Below, one piece after another: positions 27,424 through 34,425 of a stretch of 64,000 nucleotides of DNA. The stretch lies in the NCBI GenBank assembly GCA_031800475.1, contig DAPKRQ010000263.1:26917-90916 (forward strand), read 5' to 3'. The stretch comes from Kuafuiihalomonas phototrophica. Its GTDB lineage: Bacteria > Myxococcota > Kuafuiibacteriia > Kuafuiibacteriales > Kuafuiibacteriaceae. Within the stretch, counting starts at the first letter, position 1. Every line of letters starts with the position of its first letter. Below the pieces are notes generated by a model. It was not told the DNA's origin, searched no databases, and was given only the letters and a program-made list of their open reading frames with translations. A program made the position numbers and the translations under genes.

Positions 27424-28194
27424 ATGAGATGGCTCTTTGCTCTATCCCTGCTCGTAGCCAGCAACCTCGGTTGCTTCGAAGACCGGGGCCGTCCTGCGGG
27501 TCCCAGTTCCCAGTGGATCTGCACACCCGCCGACGACGCCGATCCTCCCGGGACTCCGGGGGACCCGGACACGCCGCCGTCGGTCCCGGATGATCCGAGC
27601 TGTCCCGCGCCGAGCTGTCCGTCCGGCCTGGACGCCATGTACGTGTCGGGAGACCCGATGGCATGCGCGGCCATCGAGTTCGACTGCCCCGAGGGTGAAG
27701 TGCGGTTCGACGCACCGTGCGGATGCGGCTGCCGCCCCGAGGCGCCATCCGGCGGAGACTCGGGCTCCACCGGCCTATGTCCGGAGCCGGGAGAGAACGG
27801 AGCCTTCTATTTGGGCGAAGGCGGCAAGGTCTGCGAGACGATCGACTTCACCTGTCCCGACGGCCAAGAGCGATTCGACGGCCCGTGCGGATGCGGTTGC
27901 TGGAACGGCTGCCCGGATCCGGAAGACCCCCGGGTCCACTATCTCTCGGAAGACCCGGAAATCTGCGAGCTCGTCGAGTTCACGTGCCCGGCCGACTGCG
28001 TGGCGTTCGACGACGGCTGTGGGTGCGGTTGCATCGAGCCCGAGGCCGGAGCCGCATGCCCCGATCCCGACGATCCGACCGTGTTGTACGTGAGCACGTC
28101 GACCACCGTGTGCAGCCGGGTGAACCTGAATTGCCCGGGCGACAGCTTCGACGACGCCTGCGGCTGCGGCTGCCTGGACGACCCGGGCAACTGA
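27424..28194 (+). CDS. Lipoprotein with four Cys-rich tandem repeats
   Basis: This 256-residue protein begins with a lipoprotein signal (LLVASNLGC, lipidated Cys17). A Pro/Asp-rich linker follows, then four repeats of about 40 residues at roughly 60-103, 119-159, 163-203 and 212-250. Each has the pattern CP, then Y(V/L)S or similar, a single C, an acidic strand F.CP, and a closing (P/G/A)CGCGC. The fourth copy is shorter. The high and regular Cys content predicts disulfide-bonded or metal-binding modules displayed at the cell surface or in the periplasm. I do not recognise the repeat as a named family. It shares its strand and close spacing with the preceding barrel-like gene. Confidence 0.72.
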   Translation: MRWLFALSLLVASNLGCFEDRGRPAGPSSQWICTPADDADPPGTPGDPDTPPSVPDDPSCPAPSCPSGLDAMYVSGDPMACAAIEFDCPEGEVRFDAPCGCGCRPEAPSGGDSGSTGLCPEPGENGAFYLGEGGKVCETIDFTCPDGQERFDGPCGCGCWNGCPDPEDPRVHYLSEDPEICELVEFTCPADCVAFDDGCGCGCIEPEAGAACPDPDDPTVLYVSTSTTVCSRVNLNCPGDSFDDACGCGCLDDPGN

Positions 28195-28244
28195 CGCGGC
28201 GACCCATCGGCTCGGCCGGGTTCCCCGGGTCGGTGCGTTGCGGT

Positions 28245-28769
28245 CTACGGTCTCGGGCTGGCGCCCCCGCACACCGCGCCGGTGTCCTGGTCGGCCACGG
28301 AGTCGTTGTAGGCGTTCAGCGCGTCTTGGAACCGCGCTTCGCTCCGGCGGGTGGCGCCGGCCGACACGAGTGCCGGGATCAGGGAGGTTCCGGCCAACAC
28401 CAAACCCGCGATGCCTTCGCCTTGAATCTCGTCCTCCAGGGGCCCCGGCTCGTCCTGCAGGTCGACCGCCACCAAAATCACGGCCGCCGTCGACATGGCG
28501 AGGGACGTCATCGAAAACCAGAATGCCTGCTGGCGGGCCCCCTGCGCCCGCTGGGCATAGCCGCGGGCCTCGGTGTCTGCCGGAAAGATGCCGTCCAGAC
28601 CCGAGAACATGCTCTCGTCGAGGGCGTACCGCTCACCGCACCGGCTGACGGTGCGCCGCAATCCCTCATGCTCCACTCGAGCGAATCGAGGCTGTTGCGG
28701 AACGTACTCGGTCGTGGCGCAACCGACCAGGGCGGTCAGCGCCGCGACCGAAGCCAACCTGCGTGTCAT
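28245..28769 (-). CDS. Hypothetical lipoprotein (174 aa)
   Basis: A lipoprotein signal (VAALTALVGC, Cys17) starts this protein. The mature part has a helical region (ARGYAQRAQGARQQA) and two hydrophobic segments (FWFSMTSLAMSTAAVILVAV and IAGLVLAGTSLIPALVSA), then a helix and a short tail with a second Cys. The two hydrophobic stretches suggest it is tied into a membrane in addition to its lipid anchor. No family is recognised. It converges on the Cys-rich lipoprotein gene (gap of 50 bases) and follows the dehydrogenase gene on the same strand after 80 bases. Confidence 0.6.
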   Translation of the reverse strand: MTRRLASVAALTALVGCATTEYVPQQPRFARVEHEGLRRTVSRCGERYALDESMFSGLDGIFPADTEARGYAQRAQGARQQAFWFSMTSLAMSTAAVILVAVDLQDEPGPLEDEIQGEGIAGLVLAGTSLIPALVSAGATRRSEARFQDALNAYNDSVADQDTGAVCGGASPRP

Positions 28770-28849
28770 GGACGTTGGGTATCAGACGGAACGATCGGAG
28801 AAAACCGCGGCCCCGTTCGAAACGACCCGCGCCGCCCGGAGCGCGCCGC

Positions 28850-29758
28850 TCAGCCCAGGTCTGCGCGGGCTTTGCGCAACACCTCGGCCGAGTGTTCGAG
28901 GGCTTCCCGTTCGTCGGAGTCCAGCTCGGGTTCGAGCACCCGCGCAACCCCAGCGTGGGTGACCACGGACGGCAGGCTCAAGGCCACGTCGCGAAATCCC
29001 ATGGCGCCCGACTGGACCCGGGTCACCGTGAGAACGCGATCTCCGCCGCGCAACGCCGCTTCGAGCAAGAATGCAGTCACGAGGCCAATGGCGTGGTTGG
29101 TCGCTCCTTTGCGGGAGATGATCTCGTAGGCGGCCCGCCGGACCTGCCCGGCGATGTCCGCTTCGAAGCTCGGATCCCATCCTGGGTACTGGCGGAGCGA
29201 TACGCCCCCGATGGATGCCCGCGACCACACGCACACCTCGGAATCGCCGTGCTCGCCCAAAACCTGAGCGTGGATCGACCGGGCGTCCAGGCCGAGTTGG
29301 GCACCGAGCACCTGGCGAAGCCGGGCCGTGTCGAGCATGGTGCCCGTGCCCACGACCCGCCACGGGTCCAGCCCGGAAGCCTCGGTCACGAGCTGGGTCA
29401 TCACGTCCACCGGGTTCGTGACCACCACCACGAGCCCACCAAATCCACGGAGCTGCCGGCCCACCGAACGGGCGATCTCGGCGTTGCCCGCCAGCAGCGA
29501 CAGCCGAGACTCGTCGCCTTCGCCGCCCCGACCGGCGGCCAACACCACGGCATCGGCGTCCTGCATGGCGTCGAGACCGCCCGCTTCCACCCGACAGGTC
29601 GGATAGAACGAAGACCCGTGGGCAAGATCCATGGCTTCGCCCTCGGCGAGGCCTTCCTTGACGTCGTGGAGCACCAGGGTGCGTGCCACGCCCCGCTGCA
29701 GGGTGGCGATGGCCACGCTCGCTCCCACCCAACCCATACCGATGATGCCGACCTTCAT
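28850..29758 (-). CDS. Lactate/malate dehydrogenase-family oxidoreductase
   Basis: This 302-residue protein is of standard length for the family. The ATG at 29758 begins the Rossmann strand MKVGIIGMGWVG. The catalytic Asp-Arg pair is in LDTARLR and the catalytic His in GEHGDSE. NPVD and the late SLPSVV segment are also conserved. The loop that sets substrate choice reads AAGRGGEGDESR, where lactate dehydrogenases have Gln (AxxQKPGETR) and malate dehydrogenases have Arg. Here the aligned residue is Gly, and the upstream alanine is Arg. The substrate may therefore be another 2-hydroxy acid with a larger side chain. It is transcribed alone or with the lipoprotein gene downstream. Confidence 0.8.
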   Translation of the reverse strand: MKVGIIGMGWVGASVAIATLQRGVARTLVLHDVKEGLAEGEAMDLAHGSSFYPTCRVEAGGLDAMQDADAVVLAAGRGGEGDESRLSLLAGNAEIARSVGRQLRGFGGLVVVVTNPVDVMTQLVTEASGLDPWRVVGTGTMLDTARLRQVLGAQLGLDARSIHAQVLGEHGDSEVCVWSRASIGGVSLRQYPGWDPSFEADIAGQVRRAAYEIISRKGATNHAIGLVTAFLLEAALRGGDRVLTVTRVQSGAMGFRDVALSLPSVVTHAGVARVLEPELDSDEREALEHSAEVLRKARADLG

Positions 29759-29874
29759 GATGGGCGGAGGATAGGGGTCGACGGGGCGGAAAGAAAAACG
29801 TTCTCCGGGACTCGGCCGGTGGGTCGCCGCCCTCCGCCCTCGACCGGCGCAGGCCAGCCCCTGGACCGCACACC

Positions 29875-29967
29875 CCTCAGCCGCCACGACCCTCAGCCGC
29901 CACACTCCTCAGCCGCCACGACCTTCCGCCGCCACAACCGTTCGCCACAACCCTCAGCGGCCACGGG
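29875..29967. repeat. Tandem array of a 16-bp unit, about 5.8 copies
   Basis: Copies of CCTCAGCCGCCACGAC occur at 29875-29890, 29891-29906 and 29907-29922, followed by decayed copies at 29923-29938 and 29939-29951 and a last one at 29952-29967. The last copy supplies the stop and final codons (ARGR) of the phosphoesterase gene. The array lies in the gap between the phosphoesterase stop and the dehydrogenase start. There are no unique spacers, so it is not a CRISPR. Confidence 0.8.
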
Positions 29968-32059
29968 CGGTCAGTTCGACGCGGTCGATCACCTCACCCC
30001 GATCGTTCACCACCTCCAGGTCCACCCGATCTCCGTCGACCTGCACCTCACAGTAGTGGATCTGGGGCCGGTACACCCGAATGGCCGCCCGCCAGGGCAC
30101 GGACTCGTCCAGGGCGTAGTAGGGAGCCCCTGCCCCCCCCGTCACCAACTGCCAAACCGGCACGTCGAAAGCCGGCCGGACCGAGGCGTCGACCAGGGTC
30201 CGGGTGTAGCTGTGCTCGTCGCCAAAGAAGGCGGCCAAGACCCGGTGCTTCACCAGCACCGACCAGAATGCATCGCGGCGGGCCAAAACCTCGGGAATGC
30301 GCCCGTCCCAGTACATGGCGTCCTTCACGTGGCCCGCCGAGGGAAAAGCGGGCTCGTGGGTGAACACGAACAGGTGGGTGGCGCCGCGCTGCCGGGCCGC
30401 AGTCAGATCGGCGTCGAGCCAAGCCAGCTGAGCGTCGGTGAGATACCCCTCCCGCACCCCTCGACCGAAGTGGGGATGGTCGGTGCGTTCGATGTGAGAC
30501 CGAAAAAAGTAGTTGGTGTTGAGCACCGCCAGGTGCACCGGGCCCCGATCGAAGCTGTAGACCGATTCGCGGTAGCTCGGCGCCCCTGGCTTCGCCTCGG
30601 GTCCATTGTGTGGATTGACGAAGACCTCGGCGAACAGGCTTTCGCTGTTCACGGGCCCGGGCAAGTCGACCATGAACCCATGGGAATCTGCGGCCATCAA
30701 CAGCTCGTGGTTGCCCATGGCTTCGTAGAACGGAATGCGGCTGGCGAAGGGCTGCACCGAGCGGACGAAACCGGCCAACTCGTGCCGGTAGGCACCCGGC
30801 TCGGTGGTGTAGCCGTTGATCAAATCCCCGACGAACACCACGAAGTCGTTGTCCCGGGCCCAGATCCACTCGCTCAGATCCCGCAGGGCCTCCCGGTTTG
30901 ATCCCCGAAAATTCCGGTCCGGCGCCCCGAGCCCCGCCCGGCTGTCACTCATGACCGCGAAGCGAAACCGGTCGCTCGACGGAGGCCAGGTTCGAAACGC
31001 GCCTTCGGTGGCCACCGCCACCTCGCCCCGCCCGTCCCGCACGAGCACCAGGTACCGGTAGGCGGTGTCGGGCTCCAGGCCCCGCAACGGGACTTCGTGT
31101 CGAAGCCCCCCGGTACGGGTGTCGAAGCGACGGACCGAACCGCCATCAGACCAAACCACGACCCGGGCCATGGTGGGCACATCGGTCTCGAACGAGACCA
31201 TTGCCCGGTCGGTCATCACCCGGTCCACCAACGGCCCCAGCCGAAACGAAGGCAGCTGAACGAACCTGGATCCCGGCCGGCAGGGCACCGGCTCGCAGCG
31301 GTAGTACACGTCCAGGTCGTCGAACCGCTCGGCTCCGACCCGCGGGTCCAAGACCCGCACCCGTACCGCCAAGATCCCGCGGCCCCCGGTCCGGGTCTTC
31401 TCCACGTCGTACTTGTCCCGGAGCAACCGGGTCAGCGGGATCCGAGCCCGCCACTTCCGGTGCGGGGTGGAGGGCGACTGCGAAGGGGTAGGCTCGATCG
31501 GAACCGCCTTTCGCAGCGTGCGCTGGGGCAAGCCGAACCCCTGCAGCCGCACACCGTAGTCGACCCGCCCTCCGGCGAGCGGTGCGTCGGTGGCGAAAGA
31601 CAGCTCCACCACCCCGTCTTCCCGCAGCCTGGCCCCGGGAGCCTGCGTAAAAGCCAGGTTGTGCACCTGCACCGGCCGTCCGGGCGGCAAAGGAGGGGCG
31701 CCTGGCTCCACCCCGTCCAGGTATGATTCCATTCGATAGACATCTCCGGAGAACGGCCGCACCAGGTCGGGTCCCGAGGAGTCGAACAGGGGCGCTGGCA
31801 GGGCCCCTTTTTCGTTCTCAGCGGCAAAGGCCTCCCGCTCCTGCCCGAGGAAGTCCCAGTCCCCGGCGGGAAGCTTTGCGGTCCACGAAGGCCCGACCGC
31901 AGCTGCGCTCCGCCCGGCCCGGGCCGCCGCGGTGTTCGTGCCTTCACCGGAATCCGCCGGCCCGCTCCCGGCCCCCCCATCGGTCGCGCAGGCCCCGGCG
32001 AACCACAGGACGGCCGCCGCCAGCGAAGCGCGAAGGCGGTGTCCCGTGCGGCCTTCCAA
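29954..32059 (-). CDS. Calcineurin-like metallophosphoesterase lipoprotein
   Basis: About 701 residues from the TTG at 32059, which gives a lipoprotein signal (SLAAAVLWFAGAC). The frame stays open far upstream through repetitive sequence, so the start is uncertain. The middle carries fibronectin-like beta domains (MVSFETDVPTMARVVVW, then LRGLEPDTAYRYLVLV), as in purple acid phosphatases. The catalytic domain shows metal-binding motifs in order: SDSRAG, FVGDLINGY, GNHE, FTHEPAF and FGDEH. The last is a variant of the usual GHxH. Phosphomonoesterase or phosphodiesterase activity at the periplasmic face is predicted; the substrate is unknown. Its end overlaps the 16-bp repeat array. Confidence 0.8.
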   Translation of the reverse strand: MEGRTGHRLRASLAAAVLWFAGACATDGGAGSGPADSGEGTNTAAARAGRSAAAVGPSWTAKLPAGDWDFLGQEREAFAAENEKGALPAPLFDSSGPDLVRPFSGDVYRMESYLDGVEPGAPPLPPGRPVQVHNLAFTQAPGARLREDGVVELSFATDAPLAGGRVDYGVRLQGFGLPQRTLRKAVPIEPTPSQSPSTPHRKWRARIPLTRLLRDKYDVEKTRTGGRGILAVRVRVLDPRVGAERFDDLDVYYRCEPVPCRPGSRFVQLPSFRLGPLVDRVMTDRAMVSFETDVPTMARVVVWSDGGSVRRFDTRTGGLRHEVPLRGLEPDTAYRYLVLVRDGRGEVAVATEGAFRTWPPSSDRFRFAVMSDSRAGLGAPDRNFRGSNREALRDLSEWIWARDNDFVVFVGDLINGYTTEPGAYRHELAGFVRSVQPFASRIPFYEAMGNHELLMAADSHGFMVDLPGPVNSESLFAEVFVNPHNGPEAKPGAPSYRESVYSFDRGPVHLAVLNTNYFFRSHIERTDHPHFGRGVREGYLTDAQLAWLDADLTAARQRGATHLFVFTHEPAFPSAGHVKDAMYWDGRIPEVLARRDAFWSVLVKHRVLAAFFGDEHSYTRTLVDASVRPAFDVPVWQLVTGGAGAPYYALDESVPWRAAIRVYRPQIHYCEVQVDGDRVDLEVVNDRGEVIDRVELTARGR

Positions 32060-32098
32060 GCCGATCGGGCCGAGCGCGCGGGCCTTCGCACCACCGGT

Positions 32099-32158
32099 CG
32101 AGCCGACCGGACCGAGCGCGCCGCCAGCCGAGCCGACCGGGCCGAGCGCGCTGGCCGT
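32099..32158. repeat. Tandem 30-bp repeat (2 copies plus remnant)
   Basis: Two 30-base copies sit at 32099-32128 and 32129-32158, and a decayed copy lies near 32060-32090. On the minus strand they would encode a ten-residue unit like LGPVGSAGGA upstream of the phosphoesterase signal peptide. They lie in the 182-base interval between that gene's likely start and the stop of the amidase gene, which is otherwise empty. Confidence 0.65.
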
Positions 32159-32241
32159 CGCGCCGCCGACGAAACCGAACGCGTGGCGTCCGCCACCTCG
32201 GCTCCGGTCGAGTGGGGGGCGTTTTGAGCCGCCGCGCCCCC

Positions 32242-32802
32242 TCACGAAGCGCGCCGGCCGCAGAAGAAGCGCTGCAGCGCCTGCCGATCCACCCAAGGGC
32301 TGGTCCCCGGCGGACGGCGATCGAAGCGAAGAAGCTCGCGAAGCGGCATGGAGCCCCGTTCGGAGCCCGACGGAGCTCGCCAGAGCGGCGGCGGCGCCCG
32401 GTATCGGCCATGCTCGTCGAGCATGTGGCTTCTGTCGCTCCAAAAGCGTTCCACGAACACCGCCGAGGGAATCCATCGAAACGCTGGCTGGAATGGATGG
32501 GGCAGATTCGAGGGAAAGCTTCGCGCCAAGTACGACTCGAGGCGGATGCCAAAGAACAGCCGCGTGTCCAGGTCGTGCACCGTCCATGCCCGTTCCATTT
32601 CTTTCGGCCGAAGGCCGACCACGTGATAGTCCCAAACCAGCGGGCTCCCCGGACTTGCGGCTCGCTGCTCCGTCATGCACACGGCGCGGGCCGGGTTCGA
32701 AATGAACAGAACGACCCCGTTCGGCCGAGGCCTTCGTTCGAACATCTTCCATACGTTCTCTTCGCAGTAGAATGGTTGGTGGGAGTGAAGCGGGCCCGTC
32801 AT
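32242..32802 (-). CDS. Protein N-terminal glutamine amidohydrolase (NTAQ1-like)
   Basis: This 186-residue protein carries the family signature in full: FYCEENVWKM with the catalytic Cys13, VWDYHVV with His60, HDLDT with Asp77 or Asp79, and the later WSDRSHM and YRAPPPLW blocks. NTAQ1 converts N-terminal Gln of proteins to Glu, feeding the N-degron pathway; it is best known from eukaryotes and occurs in some bacteria. The ATG at 32802 overlaps the stop of the FHA gene by four bases (ATGA), so the two are translated together. A regulatory link between FHA phosphopeptide binding and N-terminal deamidation is only an inference. Confidence 0.85.
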   Translation of the reverse strand: MTGPLHSHQPFYCEENVWKMFERRPRPNGVVLFISNPARAVCMTEQRAASPGSPLVWDYHVVGLRPKEMERAWTVHDLDTRLFFGIRLESYLARSFPSNLPHPFQPAFRWIPSAVFVERFWSDRSHMLDEHGRYRAPPPLWRAPSGSERGSMPLRELLRFDRRPPGTSPWVDRQALQRFFCGRRAS

Positions 32803-33401
32803 CGGGCTTCGAAGCGCAGGGTTTCGTCGGAGACCACCACGATGTCTCCCGAGGCGATCTTGTCCTTTTCGATGCGCTGCCCGTTCTTCCACAACCCGTT
32901 GGCCGAGCCCAGGTCTTCGATGAAGAGTTCTCCGTCGTCCATGGTCAGGGTCGCGTGCTGCCGGCTCACCTTGGCCGACGGCAAAATGATGTCGCAGTTG
33001 CGACTTCGCCCGATCACCATGTGGTCCTTGTCGATGGACAGGCGCTCCCCACTGTCGAGCCAGACGTACCAACCCCGACCCGACGCCGCCGGCTTGGAGG
33101 CGGGCACCGGCGCCGGTCGGACTTCGACCTGGGGCACGGGGCCGGCGTCCGCCTCCGGCATCGCCGACTCCTCGGTCGGGCGCGCCGCGCCGACGGCCAC
33201 CGGAGGCACGACCGGCCACGCCGCCAACCCCTGGCCACAGGCCGCCTGAAATCCGGCCTCGTCCTCGGACAGATCCACCTGACGGCCGCAGACGTGACAG
33301 GCCACCGCCCGCGGGAGCTCGCTCACCGACAGCTCGAGCCAATTTTGGGGGCACTGCTCGGCGTGGGTGCAGTTGGTGATCCAACCGAGGCTCTCCCGCA
33401 T
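32799..33401 (-). CDS. FHA-domain protein with Cys-rich N-terminus
   Basis: This 200-residue cytoplasmic protein starts at the ATG at 33401. The N-terminal 70 residues contain paired cysteines (CTHAEQC, then CHVCGR) that could bind zinc. A Pro/Ala linker leads to a C-terminal forkhead-associated domain at about 105-200 with GRSRNCDIIL, SRQHATL and LGSANGLWKNGQRI, the residues that grip phosphothreonine. Such proteins read Ser/Thr kinase signals, which are common in Myxococcota. It is coupled to the N-terminal glutamine amidase and follows queC by 68 bases on the same strand, suggesting a three-gene operon. Confidence 0.85.
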   Translation of the reverse strand: MRESLGWITNCTHAEQCPQNWLELSVSELPRAVACHVCGRQVDLSEDEAGFQAACGQGLAAWPVVPPVAVGAARPTEESAMPEADAGPVPQVEVRPAPVPASKPAASGRGWYVWLDSGERLSIDKDHMVIGRSRNCDIILPSAKVSRQHATLTMDDGELFIEDLGSANGLWKNGQRIEKDKIASGDIVVVSDETLRFEAR

Positions 33402-33469
33402 GGGCCGGTTTGTAAGCAGAAGCCGGGAGGGGTGCAAACCCCCGAACTCGGCCGCTCGTCGACAGTTCC

Positions 33470-34150
33470 TCAAACCGCGTAGGGCGTGGGATCGGAAACG
33501 CCGGCTTCGGCGAAACCCTTGCGGCGGAGCCGGCAGGCGTCACACCGACCGCACGCCCGTCGTTCTCGGGGATCGTAGCAGGATACGGTCGGGGACAGAT
33601 CGACCCCAAGGCGGGCAGCTTCCCGGACGATTTCGGCCTTGGTCCACTGCATCAGGGGGGCGTGCACCCGGAACGGTTGGCCTTCGACCCCCGCTTTGGT
33701 CGCCACCTGGGCCAGGCGCTCGAAGGCCTCGACGAAGGCGGGGCGGCAGTCGGGGTAGCCCGAGTAGTCCAGGGCGTTGGCGCCGAAGAACAAATCTTGG
33801 GCACCGACGGTCTCGGCCAATCCCAGGGCCACGGCCAGGAACACGGTGTTGCGAGCCGGGACATAGGTGACCGGAATCGCGGTCCCGCCCTCTGGCATGG
33901 CCTGGCCCTCCGGCACTTCGATGGCCCGATCCGTCAAGGCCGAGCCGCCCACGGCCGAAAGATCCAGCCGAACGATCCGGTGGTCGACGACCCCCTGGGC
34001 GGCCGCCACCTCCCGGGCCGCGTCCAGTTCGACCCGATGGCGCTGGCCGTAGTCGAAAGACAAGCAGCTGACCGAAAACCCCCGCTCCTGGGCAATGCCC
34101 AGGGTGGTGGCCGAATCCAGGCCTCCCGACAGCAAAACCACGGCCCGCAT
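33470..34150 (-). CDS. queC: 7-cyano-7-deazaguanine synthase
   Basis: This 226-residue enzyme makes preQ0 from carboxy-deazaguanine, ammonia and ATP in queuosine synthesis. The ATG at 34150 (MRAVVLLSGG) is chosen over one seven codons earlier because the ATP-pyrophosphatase loop LLSGGLDSATTL then begins at the usual place. Further family marks are FDYGQRH, the zinc-binding cysteines in SCYDPRERRACGRCDAC near the C-terminus, and LMQWTKAEIV. No other queuosine gene is in the window. Confidence 0.93.
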   Translation of the reverse strand: MRAVVLLSGGLDSATTLGIAQERGFSVSCLSFDYGQRHRVELDAAREVAAAQGVVDHRIVRLDLSAVGGSALTDRAIEVPEGQAMPEGGTAIPVTYVPARNTVFLAVALGLAETVGAQDLFFGANALDYSGYPDCRPAFVEAFERLAQVATKAGVEGQPFRVHAPLMQWTKAEIVREAARLGVDLSPTVSCYDPRERRACGRCDACRLRRKGFAEAGVSDPTPYAV

Positions 34151-34157
34151 GCCGCCA

Positions 34158-34201
34158 TTTTGACACGGCACTCCCCAACTGCCGCGGTCAAAAGCCGCGG
34201 C
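34158..34201. promoter_or_regulatory. Inverted repeats upstream of queC
   Basis: TTTTGAC at 34158-34164 is mirrored by GTCAAAA at 34187-34193. Overlapping this, GCCGCGG (34181-34187) and CCGCGGC (34195-34201) form a 7-bp hairpin with the loop TCAAAAG. The site lies 8-51 bases upstream of the queC start codon, so it could be an operator or leader hairpin. It does not look like a preQ1 aptamer to me. Confidence 0.35.
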
Positions 34202-34328
34202 CAGACGCCTTCGACCTCCCCGAAGCCCCCGCAGAGCTCGACCGCGGAGCGCAGAACGGGAGCCGCGAAGCCCATCGGGCTGGACTCCCTTTCGGTTCCC
34301 GGTGTACGTCGCCGTGGTTTCGCCCCGG

Positions 34329-34409
34329 GCGAGGGTGGCGGAATTGGTAGACGCACTGGATTTAGGTTCCAGCGGGCTTCCCGTGCGGGTTCGAGTCCCG
34401 CCTCTCGCA
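34329..34409 (+). tRNA. tRNA-Leu (anticodon UAG)
   Basis: The sequence folds as a cloverleaf. The acceptor GCGAGGG (34329-34335) pairs with CTCTCGC (34402-34408, one G-U pair) and the discriminator is A34409. The anticodon stem CTGGA/TCCAG encloses the loop TTTAGGT, giving anticodon TAG. The T arm is GCGGG-TTCGAGT-CCCGC, and a short variable arm is present. CCA is not encoded. The D arm carries GGTAGACGC. It lies 16 bases upstream of the trigger factor gene. Confidence 0.95.
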
Positions 34410-34425
34410 GCGAGTCCCCATACCC

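Noticed and set aside
29875..29967. Possible CRISPR array
   Set aside because: The unit is 16 bases and copies abut directly without unique spacers; no cas genes are present.
28763..30901. A 712-codon open frame on the plus strand
   Set aside because: It lies antisense to the dehydrogenase and phosphoesterase, both of which have intact catalytic motifs.
34151..34328. preQ1 riboswitch in front of queC
   Set aside because: I see no match to the short preQ1 aptamer pattern; only simple inverted repeats are present.
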